From Clostridia bacterium (GTDB taxonomy: Bacteria; Bacillota; Clostridia; Oscillospirales; CAG-272): DNA of 64,000 nt. Each line of letters begins with the position of its first letter. Within the stretch, counting starts at the first letter, position 1. Under the pieces are notes generated by a model. It was not told where the DNA came from and searched no databases. It saw only the letters and a program-made list of their open reading frames with translations. Positions 25,236 through 34,995 of the stretch are shown in pieces. Location: positions 1 through 64,000 of the forward strand of contig JAFTXZ010000009.1 in the NCBI GenBank assembly GCA_017461385.1, written 5' to 3'. The translations under genes were made by a program, and so were the position numbers.

Positions 25236-25266
25236 AAAACCGCTGAAATATGCGGTTTTTATTTTT
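25235..25266 (+). terminator. Terminator overlapping the stop of the 84-aa gene
   Basis: AAAAACCGC / GCGGTTTTT (25235-25243 with 25252-25260), 8-nt loop, T run to 25268. Confidence 0.85.
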
Positions 25267-25272
25267 TTGCTA

Positions 25273-25301
25273 TTGCAATTCAATAAAAAATATAGTATTA
25301 T
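25273..25301 (+). promoter_or_regulatory. Promoter of tilS-ftsH
   Basis: TTGCAA (25273-25278), 17-bp spacer, TATTAT (25296-25301), 33 bp before the tilS ATG. Confidence 0.65.
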
Positions 25302-25334
25302 GATAAAGATAAAAAGAAATTGAGGATATATATA

Positions 25335-26666
25335 ATGCTGTTGAACACTAAAATTGGCAAGGCAATAGAGGTGTATAATATGGAGGAGCTTTTTGAGGGA
25401 GCGATAGTCGGCTTCTCTGGAGGAGCTGATTCCTCGGCACTTGTTCACTATCTTAAGGACAAAACAAAAAATCTTCTTTGCGTTCATATAAACCACCTTA
25501 TTCGTGGGGAGGAGGCGCTTCGTGACGAATATTTTTGTAGAAGCGTATGTGAAAAATATGGCGTAAGGTTTGCATCATTTAGAGTAGACATTCCTGCACT
25601 TTCAGAGGAAAGACATAAGGGAATTGAGGAAACTGCACGAGAGGAAAGATACAGAATTTTCAGGGGACTTTTGGAACAACATCCTGAATATAAATGTATT
25701 GTTACTGCTCATACGGCAAATGACAATGCAGAAACCGTGCTATTCAATCTTACAAGAGGTAGTGGTGCAAACGGTGTATCTGGTATTCGACCAGTGCTTG
25801 GTAACATAGTGCGACCGCTAATTTACGCAACTCGTGAGGACATCTTGGAGTATTGCACTGAGAATAACGTGGAATACGTTCATGACTCAACAAATAACGA
25901 TACGGACTACACAAGAAATTATATACGACATAACGTAGTCCCAGCTCTTGAAAAAATCAATCCCAATTTAGTGGAGGCGTGCACAAGGCTTTCAGAAACG
26001 CTTCGTGAGGATAGGGAGTATTTTGATAAAAAGGTCGATGAGCTTTTTGAAAATGAGCAAATCAAGGATAAGCTGAGCTTAGAGCTTGCTCAAAATCTTG
26101 AAATGCCGATTTTGACTAGGACACTAATAAGACTTAGCTGTGATAAGCTAGACTATAAATCAATACAAAGCTGTATTAAGCTCATAAAAAATGGAAAGAC
26201 GGGCAAGCTTGTAAATCTTGCACACGGAATTTCCTTCAAGATTGAAAGAGGCTACGCTAAGTTTATCAAGAGCAAGGAGCTTGAGAAAATCGAATTTTCC
26301 TATAAGCTTGAAGCAGGGCTAACCTATCTTAAGGAAATTGATACCTACATCTCACTTAATGATGCTGAGGCACCAAATGGCTACTATGAGGTATGCTCAA
26401 TGCTTTTCTGTGCTGAATCGCTAAAAGGCGAGCTTACAGTTCGCAATAAGGTTGACGGCGATACAATTTATCATGGAAAAATGACTAAAAAACTTAAAAA
26501 AATGATGGCAGATAAGCATATTCCATCTCACTATAGGGCAAAAATGCCTATCGTATGTGATGAAGATGGCGTCGTTGCAGTTCCATCTCTTGCAATACGT
26601 GATGGTGCAAAGGGCAAGGACGTTAGTATAAAAGTGTATATCAAGAAAACAGATGCGGCAAAATAA
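25335..26666 (+). CDS. tilS: tRNA(Ile)-lysidine synthase
   Basis: TilS attaches lysine to C34 of the AUA-reading tRNA(Ile). The PP-loop ATPase motif is SGGADS (28-33). IRGEEALRDEYFC, THQAND-like TAHTANDNAETVLFNL and GVSGIRP follow, with the C-terminal substrate-binding domains after residue ~215. I chose the ATG at 25335 (443 aa), behind GAGG at 25322-25325, over the upstream TTG. An ATG at 25380 would leave too short a lead before the PP-loop. It is followed by ftsH after 40 bp; the hpt gene that often stands between them in Firmicutes is missing. Confidence 0.93.
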   Translation: MLLNTKIGKAIEVYNMEELFEGAIVGFSGGADSSALVHYLKDKTKNLLCVHINHLIRGEEALRDEYFCRSVCEKYGVRFASFRVDIPALSEERHKGIEETAREERYRIFRGLLEQHPEYKCIVTAHTANDNAETVLFNLTRGSGANGVSGIRPVLGNIVRPLIYATREDILEYCTENNVEYVHDSTNNDTDYTRNYIRHNVVPALEKINPNLVEACTRLSETLREDREYFDKKVDELFENEQIKDKLSLELAQNLEMPILTRTLIRLSCDKLDYKSIQSCIKLIKNGKTGKLVNLAHGISFKIERGYAKFIKSKELEKIEFSYKLEAGLTYLKEIDTYISLNDAEAPNGYYEVCSMLFCAESLKGELTVRNKVDGDTIYHGKMTKKLKKMMADKHIPSHYRAKMPIVCDEDGVVAVPSLAIRDGAKGKDVSIKVYIKKTDAAK

Positions 26667-26706
26667 ATGTGTGTCGCCACTCTAATAAACAAAAACGGAG
26701 GAACAG

Positions 26707-28935
26707 ATGAAAAAGAAAAATAGTATTTTTTCTATTGTATTCTATGTGGGCTTGACAATAATAGCGATAGTAATTGCTGTAACAATTGCCTCAATGCTCG
26801 GCACAGATACCACTGACAAATACGTATATAGTGATATGCTGGCTGAATTTGAAAACAATAGAGTATACGAGTACGTATATGATGGAAATAAGGATACCAT
26901 CACAATGCTTCTCAAGGAAGATAAAAACAAAGACGGCGTAATTGATGAAAAAACCGAGGGTAAAAAGCCAGAGGAGCTTGAGGTTTGGACAGTTACCTAC
27001 AAGTTTCAGGACAATGAATACCATTTGTTCTTTGGCTTCAATCTGGGTAGAGCGGGCGATTTAGATAGAATCCAGCAGGCTCTTAAGGAGCAAGGGATAG
27101 TAAGCAATCTCGGTAGCACTGAGCACAAGTCTGCAAGTGAAACCCCATGGATACTTGAATATCTACCATACATTCTCTTGATTGGCGCAATTGTAATCGT
27201 TTTGATTTTCACTATGCGTGCATCAAGTGGCAAAATGTCAAGCTTTGGAAAATCTAAGGCTAAAAACGTAGCGGATAGCCATATTAAGGTTACCTTTGAT
27301 GACGTAGCAGGAGCTGACGAGGAAAAGGAGGAGCTTAAGGAGGTTGTTGAATATCTTAAAAACCCATCAAGATTTACTCATCTTGGTGCAAGAATTCCAC
27401 ATGGCGTATTGCTTGTAGGCCCTCCAGGTACAGGTAAAACGCTTCTTGCCAAGGCAGTTGCGGGTGAGGCAGGAGTACCGTTCTTCTCAATGTCAGGCTC
27501 TGACTTTGTTGAAATGTACGTTGGTGTTGGTGCTTCAAGAGTTAGAGATTTATTTGAGCAGGCAAGAAAGAATCCTGCAGCAATCATATTCATAGACGAA
27601 ATCGACGCAGTTGGACGTCAAAGAGGCGCAGGCCTTGGCGGAGGACACGACGAAAGAGAGCAGACCCTTAACCAATTGCTTGTAGAAATGGATGGCTTCG
27701 ATGGACATTCTGGCATTATAGTAATGGCAGCAACAAACCGTCCTGACATTCTTGACTCTGCACTTCTAAGACCGGGACGCTTTGACAGACAGGTTACAAT
27801 TAACTATCCTGACCTAGCAGGCAGAGAGGCGATTCTGAAGGTTCACTCAAAGGGTAAGCCATTTGAGGCAAGCGTTGATATGCACCAAATTGCTCAAACG
27901 ACAGTTGGCTTCACTGGTGCCGACATTGCAAACCTACTTAACGAATCAGCCTTGCTTGCAGCAAGACGTGGCAAATCCTTAATCGGTATGGAGGAGATTG
28001 AGGACGCTATGATTAAGATTACCGTAGGTACTCAAAAGAAAGCAAAGAAGATGCAGGAAAGAGAAAGAAGAAATACAGCTATTCACGAGGCTGGACACGC
28101 AATTCTTTCACACATTCTTCCAACGCAAGATAAGGTTACGCAAATATCCATTATTCCAAGTGGTAGGGCGCTTGGCTATACACTTACACCACCTGCTGAG
28201 GACAAATACAGTGAGCGTAAGCAGGAAATGAAGGAAAGAATAGCTATGATGCTCGGTGGCAGAGTGGCAGAGCAGATTATATTTGAGGACTACACGGGTG
28301 GTGCTTCAAACGATATTTTAAGAGCTACTCAGGTGGCAAGAAAAATGGTTACTGTGTATGGTATGAGTGAGGAGCTTGGTACAATCCACTTCGGCTCTGA
28401 GCATAGCAGTGATGCGGTGTTCCTTGGTAGAGATTTTTCATCAACACCGGATTATTCTGAAACAACCGCATACAAGATTGACCAAGAGATTAAGAAGATT
28501 ATTGACGAAGCATATAACCTTGCAACTAAGCTTCTTACAGAAAACAAGGATAAGCTTAATTTCATAGCTGACTTCCTACTTAAGCATGAAACCATGGATA
28601 GCGAGCAATTTGAGCTAGCTATGAAGGAGGGAGTAACTATGGAGGAGGTAGAAAGCCTGGTTACAGCTAAAAAGAGAAGAAGCCAAGAGGAAAATCAAAG
28701 AAGAAAAGAAGAGCTTGATGAGGAAAAGCGTAAAAAAGCCGAGGAGCGTCGCTTGATGGAGCAGGCTTTAGGAATAGCTTCTGATGACGATAAGCCTCAG
28801 ACTGTAATTCTTCCAATATCATCTAAGGATAATTCATTTAATAATGAAATAATAAATGAAGAAAATCCTGAACCAAAGTCAGAGGAAAAGCCTCAAGAAG
28901 ACCCACAGGACAGTGGTGAGGACAATAATCAATAA
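26707..28935 (+). CDS. ftsH: ATP-dependent zinc metalloprotease FtsH
   Basis: This 742-aa membrane protease has TM1 (~8-30), an extracytoplasmic domain (~31-150) and TM2 (~153-170). Its AAA domain shows Walker A GPPGTGKT (238-245), Walker [12 protein letters not shown] and the SRH region RPGRFDRQV. The M41 protease has HEAGH (460-464). It degrades misassembled membrane proteins and selected regulators. Two oddities stand out. The outside domain contains [12 protein letters not shown] (72-83), which fits an EF-hand-like calcium loop. The C-terminus carries an ~90-residue Lys/Glu then acidic Glu/Pro/Asn tail. CGGAGG precedes the ATG. Confidence 0.95.
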   Translation: MKKKNSIFSIVFYVGLTIIAIVIAVTIASMLGTDTTDKYVYSDMLAEFENNRVYEYVYDGNKDTITMLLKEDKNKDGVIDEKTEGKKPEELEVWTVTYKFQDNEYHLFFGFNLGRAGDLDRIQQALKEQGIVSNLGSTEHKSASETPWILEYLPYILLIGAIVIVLIFTMRASSGKMSSFGKSKAKNVADSHIKVTFDDVAGADEEKEELKEVVEYLKNPSRFTHLGARIPHGVLLVGPPGTGKTLLAKAVAGEAGVPFFSMSGSDFVEMYVGVGASRVRDLFEQARKNPAAIIFIDEIDAVGRQRGAGLGGGHDEREQTLNQLLVEMDGFDGHSGIIVMAATNRPDILDSALLRPGRFDRQVTINYPDLAGREAILKVHSKGKPFEASVDMHQIAQTTVGFTGADIANLLNESALLAARRGKSLIGMEEIEDAMIKITVGTQKKAKKMQERERRNTAIHEAGHAILSHILPTQDKVTQISIIPSGRALGYTLTPPAEDKYSERKQEMKERIAMMLGGRVAEQIIFEDYTGGASNDILRATQVARKMVTVYGMSEELGTIHFGSEHSSDAVFLGRDFSSTPDYSETTAYKIDQEIKKIIDEAYNLATKLLTENKDKLNFIADFLLKHETMDSEQFELAMKEGVTMEEVESLVTAKKRRSQEENQRRKEELDEEKRKKAEERRLMEQALGIASDDDKPQTVILPISSKDNSFNNEIINEENPEPKSEEKPQEDPQDSGEDNNQ

Positions 28936-29330
28936 TACAAAAAAGGTCGAAAGAACGTGTGATGCTCTTATCGGAGAGCTTGAACGAGCGTCGCATTTGA
29001 CCAGCCAAATGGGCTAAGCCCAAACCCATATTCGTGAACCCCCAAAGCTCATGCTTCGCTTCGGGGAACCCCTACACAAACAGAAAGAGAGAACAAAACG
29101 GTCTATCCGTAATGTTCTCTCTTTTTCCATTAGATAAATGAAATCGTGGTCATACCACGGTGAAATCTTCGCTCCACTCAGATGAAATCAAATCCGCCTA
29201 AAGACAACCCTGCAAAGCAGGATTTCACCGCGATAGCGATTTCATTCACCAAAAGTGGATTTGTCTGCGTGATACTTCGTTAAGAGTATCACGCTAGCTC
29301 GTCCTTTTTTGTAGATAATGCACTTTTAGT
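28936..29330. other. Gene-free structured region with GATTTCA-type interspersed repeats
   Basis: About 590 bp separate ftsH from the next gene. The first part holds several small hairpins (GCTCT/AGAGC near 28955, TGGGC-TAA-GCCCA near 29013). After the terminator, TGAAATC recurs at 29139, 29161 and 29183 and its inverse GATTTCA at 29221 and 29238, each next to a short GC-rich hairpin. GCGTGATAC / GTATCACGC (29267-29275 with 29286-29294) ends the array. This pattern matches, from memory, short palindromic interspersed elements common in Oscillospiraceae-like genomes. No protein is encoded. Confidence 0.55.
29084..29126 (+). terminator. Terminator downstream of ftsH
   Basis: AAAGAGAGAACA / TGTTCTCTCTTT (29084-29095 with 29113-29124), loop containing ACGG-TCTAT-CCGT, then T. 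It lies 148 bp after the ftsH stop. Confidence 0.75.
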
Positions 29331-29457
29331 TCAGCTATCTTAGTAGATTACACGTGGATTTTTACGGACTGTTTTAATTGCTTTGCAAGATAATGGTCAT
29401 AATGCACAAAAAAAGTCTCGAAATATTGTCTATTTGTCCAAAAACGCACAAATGCTA

Positions 29458-29486
29458 TTGACAGTTGAAAAATAGTATTATATAAT
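29458..29486 (+). promoter_or_regulatory. Perfect consensus promoter of the cysteine-module lipoprotein
   Basis: TTGACA (29458-29463), 17-bp spacer, TATAAT (29481-29486), 36 bp before the ATG. Exact consensus at both hexamers predicts strong expression. Confidence 0.85.
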
Positions 29487-29522
29487 AAAGTCGTGAAAAA
29501 TATTGATTTTAAGGAGAAAATC

Positions 29523-31556
29523 ATGAAAAACAAAATACTACTTGCTTTGGCTGTTTTAGCTATACTAGTATGCGTATTTGCTTCCTGTGGTGGCGGATGT
29601 GAGCACACGTTCGAGCCAAAGAGCGATACAGCTACATGTACAGCACCTGGCCAATTGACTTCTATTTGCTCCCAATGTGGAGAGGAAAAGGTTGAAGACT
29701 CATCACCTAAGGGACATGAGCTTGACAATGTAAACTACACAGAGGTAAAGGCTACATGTAAGACTGGTGGCTATGTTGAGTATAGCTGTCTTCACTGTGA
29801 TTACAAGGAAAAGCAACGCGAAACACAGCCTGATAAGGCTAATGGACATGACTATGTACCTGATGAGGCTCCTGCAACGTGCTTAACTCCTGGCTTCTCT
29901 ACCACAATTTGTTCACTTTGTCAGCAAGAGGGCTACGACGGAAGAGTTATTCCAGCACTTGGTCATACCTATGAAAGAGTAACTCCAGAGGGCATTACGG
30001 TTGTTCCTCCTAAGTGTGAAGTTGACGGATACGTTTTATACGTATGTCAGGACCCTACATGTGGTGAAGGTGTTGAGGGTCACTCTGTAAGGAAAGAGAT
30101 TAAAGATCTTGAGGCTGGCTCCGATGCGGATAAGGCTCTTGCAGCTACGCTTGCTGCTTTTGATCACGCCTTCACAGTAAAGGTTGATGCTGAGTCAGTT
30201 GCTCCTACATGTACAACAGTTGGTTATGATATGCTCGCATGCGCAAACGGATGCGGTGCTGATCACATTAAGAGTGCAGAAATCCCTGCTCTCGGACATA
30301 CATACGACAGAGCTGGTGGCACACAGGTTTATGCAACAACTATTGAGCCTACATGCTGTGCAAAGGGTGAGGAAAGAGCTAAGTGTCAAGAGTGTGATAC
30401 ATACTCCGATACTTCCGTTAATGTTCTTGATGAAATCGCACACTTTACAGGTAAGGGTGGCGACGCTTATACAGGCGTTACATACCACGAGGCTACATGT
30501 ACAACCGATAGCTACTGGGATGTTAAATGTACACTTGATCCAAACTGTATTTATTCAGGTAAGAGAGCAGACCTTCTAGATGAAGAAAAGGATGACGCTT
30601 CCTATAAGCCATTCGTAGAAGCATTAAAGCACGACTGGGTGCTTGATGAGTCAGTTCTTGGAACCGACGGAGAACCAAACTGTTATACAGAGGGTCACTG
30701 GCAGTTCAAGTGCTCACGTAACTGTGGCGTTGACACGGCTTATGAAGTAGAGCTACAGGCTAACCCTGACTATGCAAACGTAACTGACAAGACACCAAAA
30801 GAAGATGTTAAGCATGAGTATACACTTGGCACATACAAGAAGGGCCCAACATGCGTATCACGTGGTATTTATACATGTACAAACCCACTTTGTGGCAAGG
30901 ACTTTGAAAGCTATGAGAATGACGTAGTTTACGATTACCATCAAAACAATGATATCGTTCATTCAAGTGAATATATTGCTGAAAACGGTGTAATTGCTCC
31001 TACATGTCATAGCGAGGGCTACACAATTTACAGATGTAACAACGACCCAGATTGTCCATACACAGAAAAGGGCTCATACGTTGCTAAGACAGCTCACGAC
31101 TTTGCTGAAGTAACCGAGGATGGTATCCTAGTATGTAAGAACGTTAACTGTAAGCTTGCTTACATTAACATTACAACAGTTATGGACAGAACAGAGGGTA
31201 GCTTCTGTCTATGTGGTAAGTGTGAAGGTACAATTACATGTGGTGGCTCATTCGTAGCAACTGGCACAACAAAGCCACAGGTTCCAGAGACACTTACAGG
31301 TGGAGTTCTGTTTACTAAGGAATATGACCTTGGCTATGGCTTGATTGAGCTTAAGGGTGCAGCAGGCACAAGCTACACAATTAAAGCTTACGACTCAGAG
31401 GGTAACGAAATTACAGACCTTAAGATTTCACTCACAGTAGAAAATACTAACGGCGAAGACGCTTATGTATGCTTCTACGAAAAGGATGATGTAGCAAAGG
31501 TTGAAATCACAGCTTCTGCTGACGCAACAGTTTCCTTCTACAAGCTTTATGACTAA
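29523..31556 (+). CDS. Lipoprotein with about ten tandem cysteine modules
   Basis: Start at 29523 behind AAGGAG (29511-29516); 677 aa. The signal peptide ends in the lipobox FASC (Cys22). The mature protein to about residue 560 is built of roughly ten modules of form (A/P)-T-C-x4-G-[YF]-x4-C-x2-4-C, often closed by GH-x-[YF], for example APTCTTVGYDMLACANGC. The last ~110 residues are a Cys-poor beta domain (LTGGVLFTKEYDLGYGLIELKG). Such modules are common in surface proteins of gut Firmicutes; paired CxxC suggests metal or disulfide stabilisation. Function unknown. Strong promoter and terminator make it a single-gene unit. Confidence 0.75.
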   Translation: MKNKILLALAVLAILVCVFASCGGGCEHTFEPKSDTATCTAPGQLTSICSQCGEEKVEDSSPKGHELDNVNYTEVKATCKTGGYVEYSCLHCDYKEKQRETQPDKANGHDYVPDEAPATCLTPGFSTTICSLCQQEGYDGRVIPALGHTYERVTPEGITVVPPKCEVDGYVLYVCQDPTCGEGVEGHSVRKEIKDLEAGSDADKALAATLAAFDHAFTVKVDAESVAPTCTTVGYDMLACANGCGADHIKSAEIPALGHTYDRAGGTQVYATTIEPTCCAKGEERAKCQECDTYSDTSVNVLDEIAHFTGKGGDAYTGVTYHEATCTTDSYWDVKCTLDPNCIYSGKRADLLDEEKDDASYKPFVEALKHDWVLDESVLGTDGEPNCYTEGHWQFKCSRNCGVDTAYEVELQANPDYANVTDKTPKEDVKHEYTLGTYKKGPTCVSRGIYTCTNPLCGKDFESYENDVVYDYHQNNDIVHSSEYIAENGVIAPTCHSEGYTIYRCNNDPDCPYTEKGSYVAKTAHDFAEVTEDGILVCKNVNCKLAYINITTVMDRTEGSFCLCGKCEGTITCGGSFVATGTTKPQVPETLTGGVLFTKEYDLGYGLIELKGAAGTSYTIKAYDSEGNEITDLKISLTVENTNGEDAYVCFYEKDDVAKVEITASADATVSFYKLYD

Positions 31557-31571
31557 TTATAAGCTATAATA

Positions 31572-31604
31572 AAAAAGCACTCGCGCTTGCGAGTGCTTTT
31601 TTTG
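31572..31604 (+). terminator. Terminator after the cysteine-module lipoprotein
   Basis: AAAAAGCACTCGC / GCGAGTGCTTTTT (31572-31584 with 31589-31601), 4-nt loop. Confidence 0.93.
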
Positions 31605-31672
31605 AAATAAATTGGAAAACACTTTATCCTTTTAGCATAGTGAAATTTTTTGAAAAAACCAACCTGTATCTC

Positions 31673-31701
31673 TTGACAATTATAATATATAGTTTTATAA
31701 T
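31673..31701 (+). promoter_or_regulatory. Perfect consensus promoter of the aromatic amino acid operon
   Basis: TTGACA (31673-31678), 17-bp spacer, TATAAT (31696-31701), 63 bp before pheA. I see no T-box, leader peptide or attenuator in the short leader. Confidence 0.85.
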
Positions 31702-31764
31702 TATTAGTATAAATAAAATGAGATAGTATTTTTTATACGAGAAAACAGGAACAAAGGAGCTAAA

Positions 31765-32856
31765 ATGAACGAGCTTGAATCTGCAAGAAATACCATAAGT
31801 GAGCTTGATTCTAAAATTGCTAAGCTTTTTGAAAAGAGAATGGAAGCCTCAGCAATAGTTGCTGAATATAAAAGGACGCATGGGTTAAATATACTTGATA
31901 CGTCAAGAGAAAATGAGGTAATTTCAAAAAATATAAAGAACATAAATGACCCAGTTATTAAGGAATATTATGTGGATTTTTTGAAGAAAACTATGGAGCT
32001 TTCTCGTAATTATCAGGCAAGACTTAACGAGGGCATGAGAGTTGCGTACTGTGGTGTTGAGGGCGCTTATGCCCATATAGCTTCAAAGAACATGTTCCCA
32101 CAGGCTAAATTTATTGCTTATAAGAGCTTTGAGGAAGCATATAAGGCAACTGAAAATGGTGAGTGCGACGTGTCCGTTTTGCCTATCGAAAATAGCTACG
32201 CAGGAGACGTAGAAACAGTAATGGATCTTATTTTCCGTGGTAGCTTGTATGCAAACCAAATCTTCGACCTTGAAATTGATCATTGCTTGATTGCAAATAA
32301 AGGTGCTAGCCTTTCCTCTATCAAAAGGGTTGCCAGTCATCCACAGGCTCTTGCTCAATGTGAGGAGTTTATTCATTTACATAGCTTAGAGGCGCAAAGC
32401 TTTTCAAATACAGCCCTTGCATCAAAAATGGTAAAGGACTCTGGAAGCTTGGAGCTTGGTGCAATCGCGTCAGAGGAAACTGCAAGAATTCTTGACCTTG
32501 AGGTTTTGCAAAGAAGAATAAATACCAGCAGAACAAATACAACGAGGTTTGTCGCACTTTCAAGGGCACTTAATAAGCTGGATTCCTCAAAGAGGAAAAT
32601 GAACGAGCATTTTATTCTCGTGTTTACTGTTAAAAATGAGGCAGGTGCTCTTGCTAAAACAATTGATATTATCGGCTCTCATGGCTTTAATATGAGAAGC
32701 CTACGTTCAAGGCCAATGAAGGAGCTTTTGTGGAACTATTACTTCTTTGTTGAGGCTGACGGAAATCTACAAACTAAAGAGGGAGAGACAATGCTTAGTG
32801 AGCTTGATAAGAGCTGTGATAGGCTAAAGGTTGTCGGCTCATATTTGACAAAATAA
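31765..32856 (+). CDS. pheA: Bifunctional chorismate mutase / prephenate dehydratase
   Basis: This 363-aa P-protein converts chorismate to prephenate and then phenylpyruvate. Domains: AroQ-type chorismate mutase (1-~90, ELDSKIAKLFEKRMEAS), prephenate dehydratase (~95-270, VAYCGVEGAYAHIAS, with the TRF motif in NTTRFVALSR), and a C-terminal ACT domain (~285-363, VKNEAGALAKTIDIIGSHGFNMRSLRSRP) that normally senses phenylalanine. It heads the operon behind AAAGGAG. Confidence 0.95.
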   Translation: MNELESARNTISELDSKIAKLFEKRMEASAIVAEYKRTHGLNILDTSRENEVISKNIKNINDPVIKEYYVDFLKKTMELSRNYQARLNEGMRVAYCGVEGAYAHIASKNMFPQAKFIAYKSFEEAYKATENGECDVSVLPIENSYAGDVETVMDLIFRGSLYANQIFDLEIDHCLIANKGASLSSIKRVASHPQALAQCEEFIHLHSLEAQSFSNTALASKMVKDSGSLELGAIASEETARILDLEVLQRRINTSRTNTTRFVALSRALNKLDSSKRKMNEHFILVFTVKNEAGALAKTIDIIGSHGFNMRSLRSRPMKELLWNYYFFVEADGNLQTKEGETMLSELDKSCDRLKVVGSYLTK

Positions 32857-32868
32857 AAGGAGAAGTCT

Positions 32869-33879
32869 ATGATTTTGCATGTAAATACTAACGAAGCAGG
32901 CTATGATATAGTGCTCGAAAGAAATGCTCTTGCAAGCGCAGGCAAGTATTTTAATCTTGACAGAAAAGTAATTGTCATAACCGATAGTGGCGTGCCAGCA
33001 CAATATGCACTTGCAATAAAGACGCAGTGTAAGGCATGTGAAATATATACGCTACCACAGGGTGAGCAGAGCAAAAGCATAGAAAATTATACAAGGGTAC
33101 TTTCCTTTCTTGTAAAGGAGGGCTTAACAAGAACTGACTGTATTGTTGCAGTAGGTGGTGGCGTTGTAGGTGATTTTGCAGGCTTTGTTGCCTCAACCTA
33201 TATGCGTGGCATTGACTTTTATAACGTTCCAACCACTCTTTTATCACAGCTGGATAGCTCGATAGGTGGCAAGGTTGCCATAGATTTTGACGGCGTTAAG
33301 AATATCGTAGGTGCATTTTATCAGCCAAAGTGTGTTTTAATTGACCCCGATACCTTGAAAACTCTTGACAAAAGACAGATTCACGCAGGACTTTGTGAGG
33401 CGATTAAAATGTCTGCTACCAGCGATAAAGACTTGTTTGAGCTTATAGAAAATAGCAAGGATTTAGATAAGGATATTGATAAAATTATCGAGGGTGGCTT
33501 GCGAATTAAAAAAGACGTTGTCGAAAAGGACCCAAAGGAAAAGGGCTTAAGACGTGTGCTTAATTTTGGACATACAATTGGTCACGGCATTGAATCAAGA
33601 TACGGCTTAGGCAAGTATTTGCACGGTGAATGCGTTGGTATGGGTATGCTTCCAATGTGCTCAAGCGAGGCAAAGGAAAGAATTAAGGCTCTACTTACAA
33701 AATATTCAATTCCCCTTTGCGAAAACGTTTCTGCAGAGGAAATTATGGAGTACGTAAAGAGAGATAAAAAGACAACTGGCGACCAGATAAACATTATATA
33801 TGTTGAGAAAATAGGAAGCTTTGAGGAAAGAAGAATTCCAGTAAGCCAGATGGAAGAATATATCAAAAGAGGTTTATAA
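32869..33879 (+). CDS. aroB: 3-dehydroquinate synthase
   Basis: This 336-aa NAD-dependent enzyme makes 3-dehydroquinate from DAHP. Visible blocks are the NAD-binding GGGVVGDFAGFVASTYMRG, the QLDSSIGGKVAID substrate loop and the metal ligands in LNFGHTIGHGIES with a later histidine in LHGECVGMGM. It is slightly short for AroB (usually 345-360) but complete. AAAAGGAG precedes the ATG. Confidence 0.95.
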   Translation: MILHVNTNEAGYDIVLERNALASAGKYFNLDRKVIVITDSGVPAQYALAIKTQCKACEIYTLPQGEQSKSIENYTRVLSFLVKEGLTRTDCIVAVGGGVVGDFAGFVASTYMRGIDFYNVPTTLLSQLDSSIGGKVAIDFDGVKNIVGAFYQPKCVLIDPDTLKTLDKRQIHAGLCEAIKMSATSDKDLFELIENSKDLDKDIDKIIEGGLRIKKDVVEKDPKEKGLRRVLNFGHTIGHGIESRYGLGKYLHGECVGMGMLPMCSSEAKERIKALLTKYSIPLCENVSAEEIMEYVKRDKKTTGDQINIIYVEKIGSFEERRIPVSQMEEYIKRGL

Positions 33880-33880
33880 T

Positions 33881-34993
33881 ATGAAAAACACCTTTGGAAA
33901 TAACGTGAGCCTAACCTTATTCGGTGAAAGCCACGGCGAGGCGATTGGAGTAGTAATCGATGGCTTGTGTGCAGGCATTGAGGTAGATGATAGCTTTATC
34001 AAATCCCAGCTTGCGAAAAGACGTCCAAGTGGGAAAACAGACACTCCACGCGTCGAAATGGACGAATATAGAATAGTAAGCGGTGTGTACAATGGCAAAA
34101 CCACAGGCACACCTATAGGTATAATAATTCCTAATGCAAACACAAAGAGCAAGGACTATCAGTATGGCCCTGCAAGACCATCACACGCAGATTACGTTGC
34201 CTTCAAGAAATATGATGGCAATGAGGATTATCGTGGTGGCGGACATTTTTCTGGCAGAGTAACCGTTGGACTTGTATGCGCAGGGGCAATTTTAATTCAG
34301 GCATTAAACCGACTTGGTATTAAAATTGGCACACACATACTTTCCTGTGGAAGCGTTAATGACACCTCCTTTAGCTTGGAGAGTGAGCAGGTAGAAAAAG
34401 AAATCGACAAGCTAAATTCAAGAGAGTGTGGCTCGATTCCCGTTATTGGTAACGTTGAGGATGCAATATACAATGAAATAATTAAGGCACAGTCGGAAAA
34501 GGATAGCATTGGCGGTAAGCTACAAACTGCTATCGTTGGTATGCCTCAGGGCGTTGGCGAGCCTTGGTTTGATACGGTAGAGGGACTTTTGTCCCACGCA
34601 CTATTTTCAATAGGCGGTGTAAAGGGCGTGGAGTTTGGCGCAGGCTTTGACTTTGCAGATATGCACGGAAGCGTGGCAAACGACCAGCTGGCACTTGATG
34701 AAAATGGTCAAGTCGTAACTAAAACAAATAATAATGGTGGCATAAATGGTGGAATTACAAATGGTATGCCAATTGTGTTTAACTGTGCAATAAAGCCAAC
34801 CCCATCTATTGGTAAAAAGCAGTCAACCGTTGATTTCCTTAAAAATCAAGAGGTAGATATCGAAATTAAGGGAAGACACGACCCTGCAATTATAAGACGT
34901 GCCTCGGTGGTTGTGGATAGCATTTCAGCGCTTGTTATGTGCGATCTTCTTGCTACTGAATACGGAACAAAGGTATTTGTAAAGGGACTATAA
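33881..34993 (+). CDS. aroC: Chorismate synthase
   Basis: This 370-aa FMN-dependent enzyme converts EPSP to chorismate. Signatures: [15 protein letters not shown] near the N-terminus, [23 protein letters not shown] with RGGGHFSGR, and [10 protein letters not shown] near the C-terminus. It starts one base after the aroB stop. Confidence 0.96.
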   Translation: MKNTFGNNVSLTLFGESHGEAIGVVIDGLCAGIEVDDSFIKSQLAKRRPSGKTDTPRVEMDEYRIVSGVYNGKTTGTPIGIIIPNANTKSKDYQYGPARPSHADYVAFKKYDGNEDYRGGGHFSGRVTVGLVCAGAILIQALNRLGIKIGTHILSCGSVNDTSFSLESEQVEKEIDKLNSRECGSIPVIGNVEDAIYNEIIKAQSEKDSIGGKLQTAIVGMPQGVGEPWFDTVEGLLSHALFSIGGVKGVEFGAGFDFADMHGSVANDQLALDENGQVVTKTNNNGGINGGITNGMPIVFNCAIKPTPSIGKKQSTVDFLKNQEVDIEIKGRHDPAIIRRASVVVDSISALVMCDLLATEYGTKVFVKGL

Positions 34994-34995
34994 TA

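Noticed and set aside
28936..29083. tRNA or known small RNA gene after ftsH
   Set aside because: Hairpins do not assemble into a cloverleaf and no TTCGA-type T-loop context is present.
29348..29728. 126-aa minus-strand frame upstream of the Cys-module lipoprotein
   Set aside because: It overlaps the perfect promoter and the start of a convincing lipoprotein gene; no ribosome site.
31602..31764. T-box or other riboswitch before the aromatic operon
   Set aside because: The leader is only about 60 nt, with no T-box sequence or antiterminator pair.
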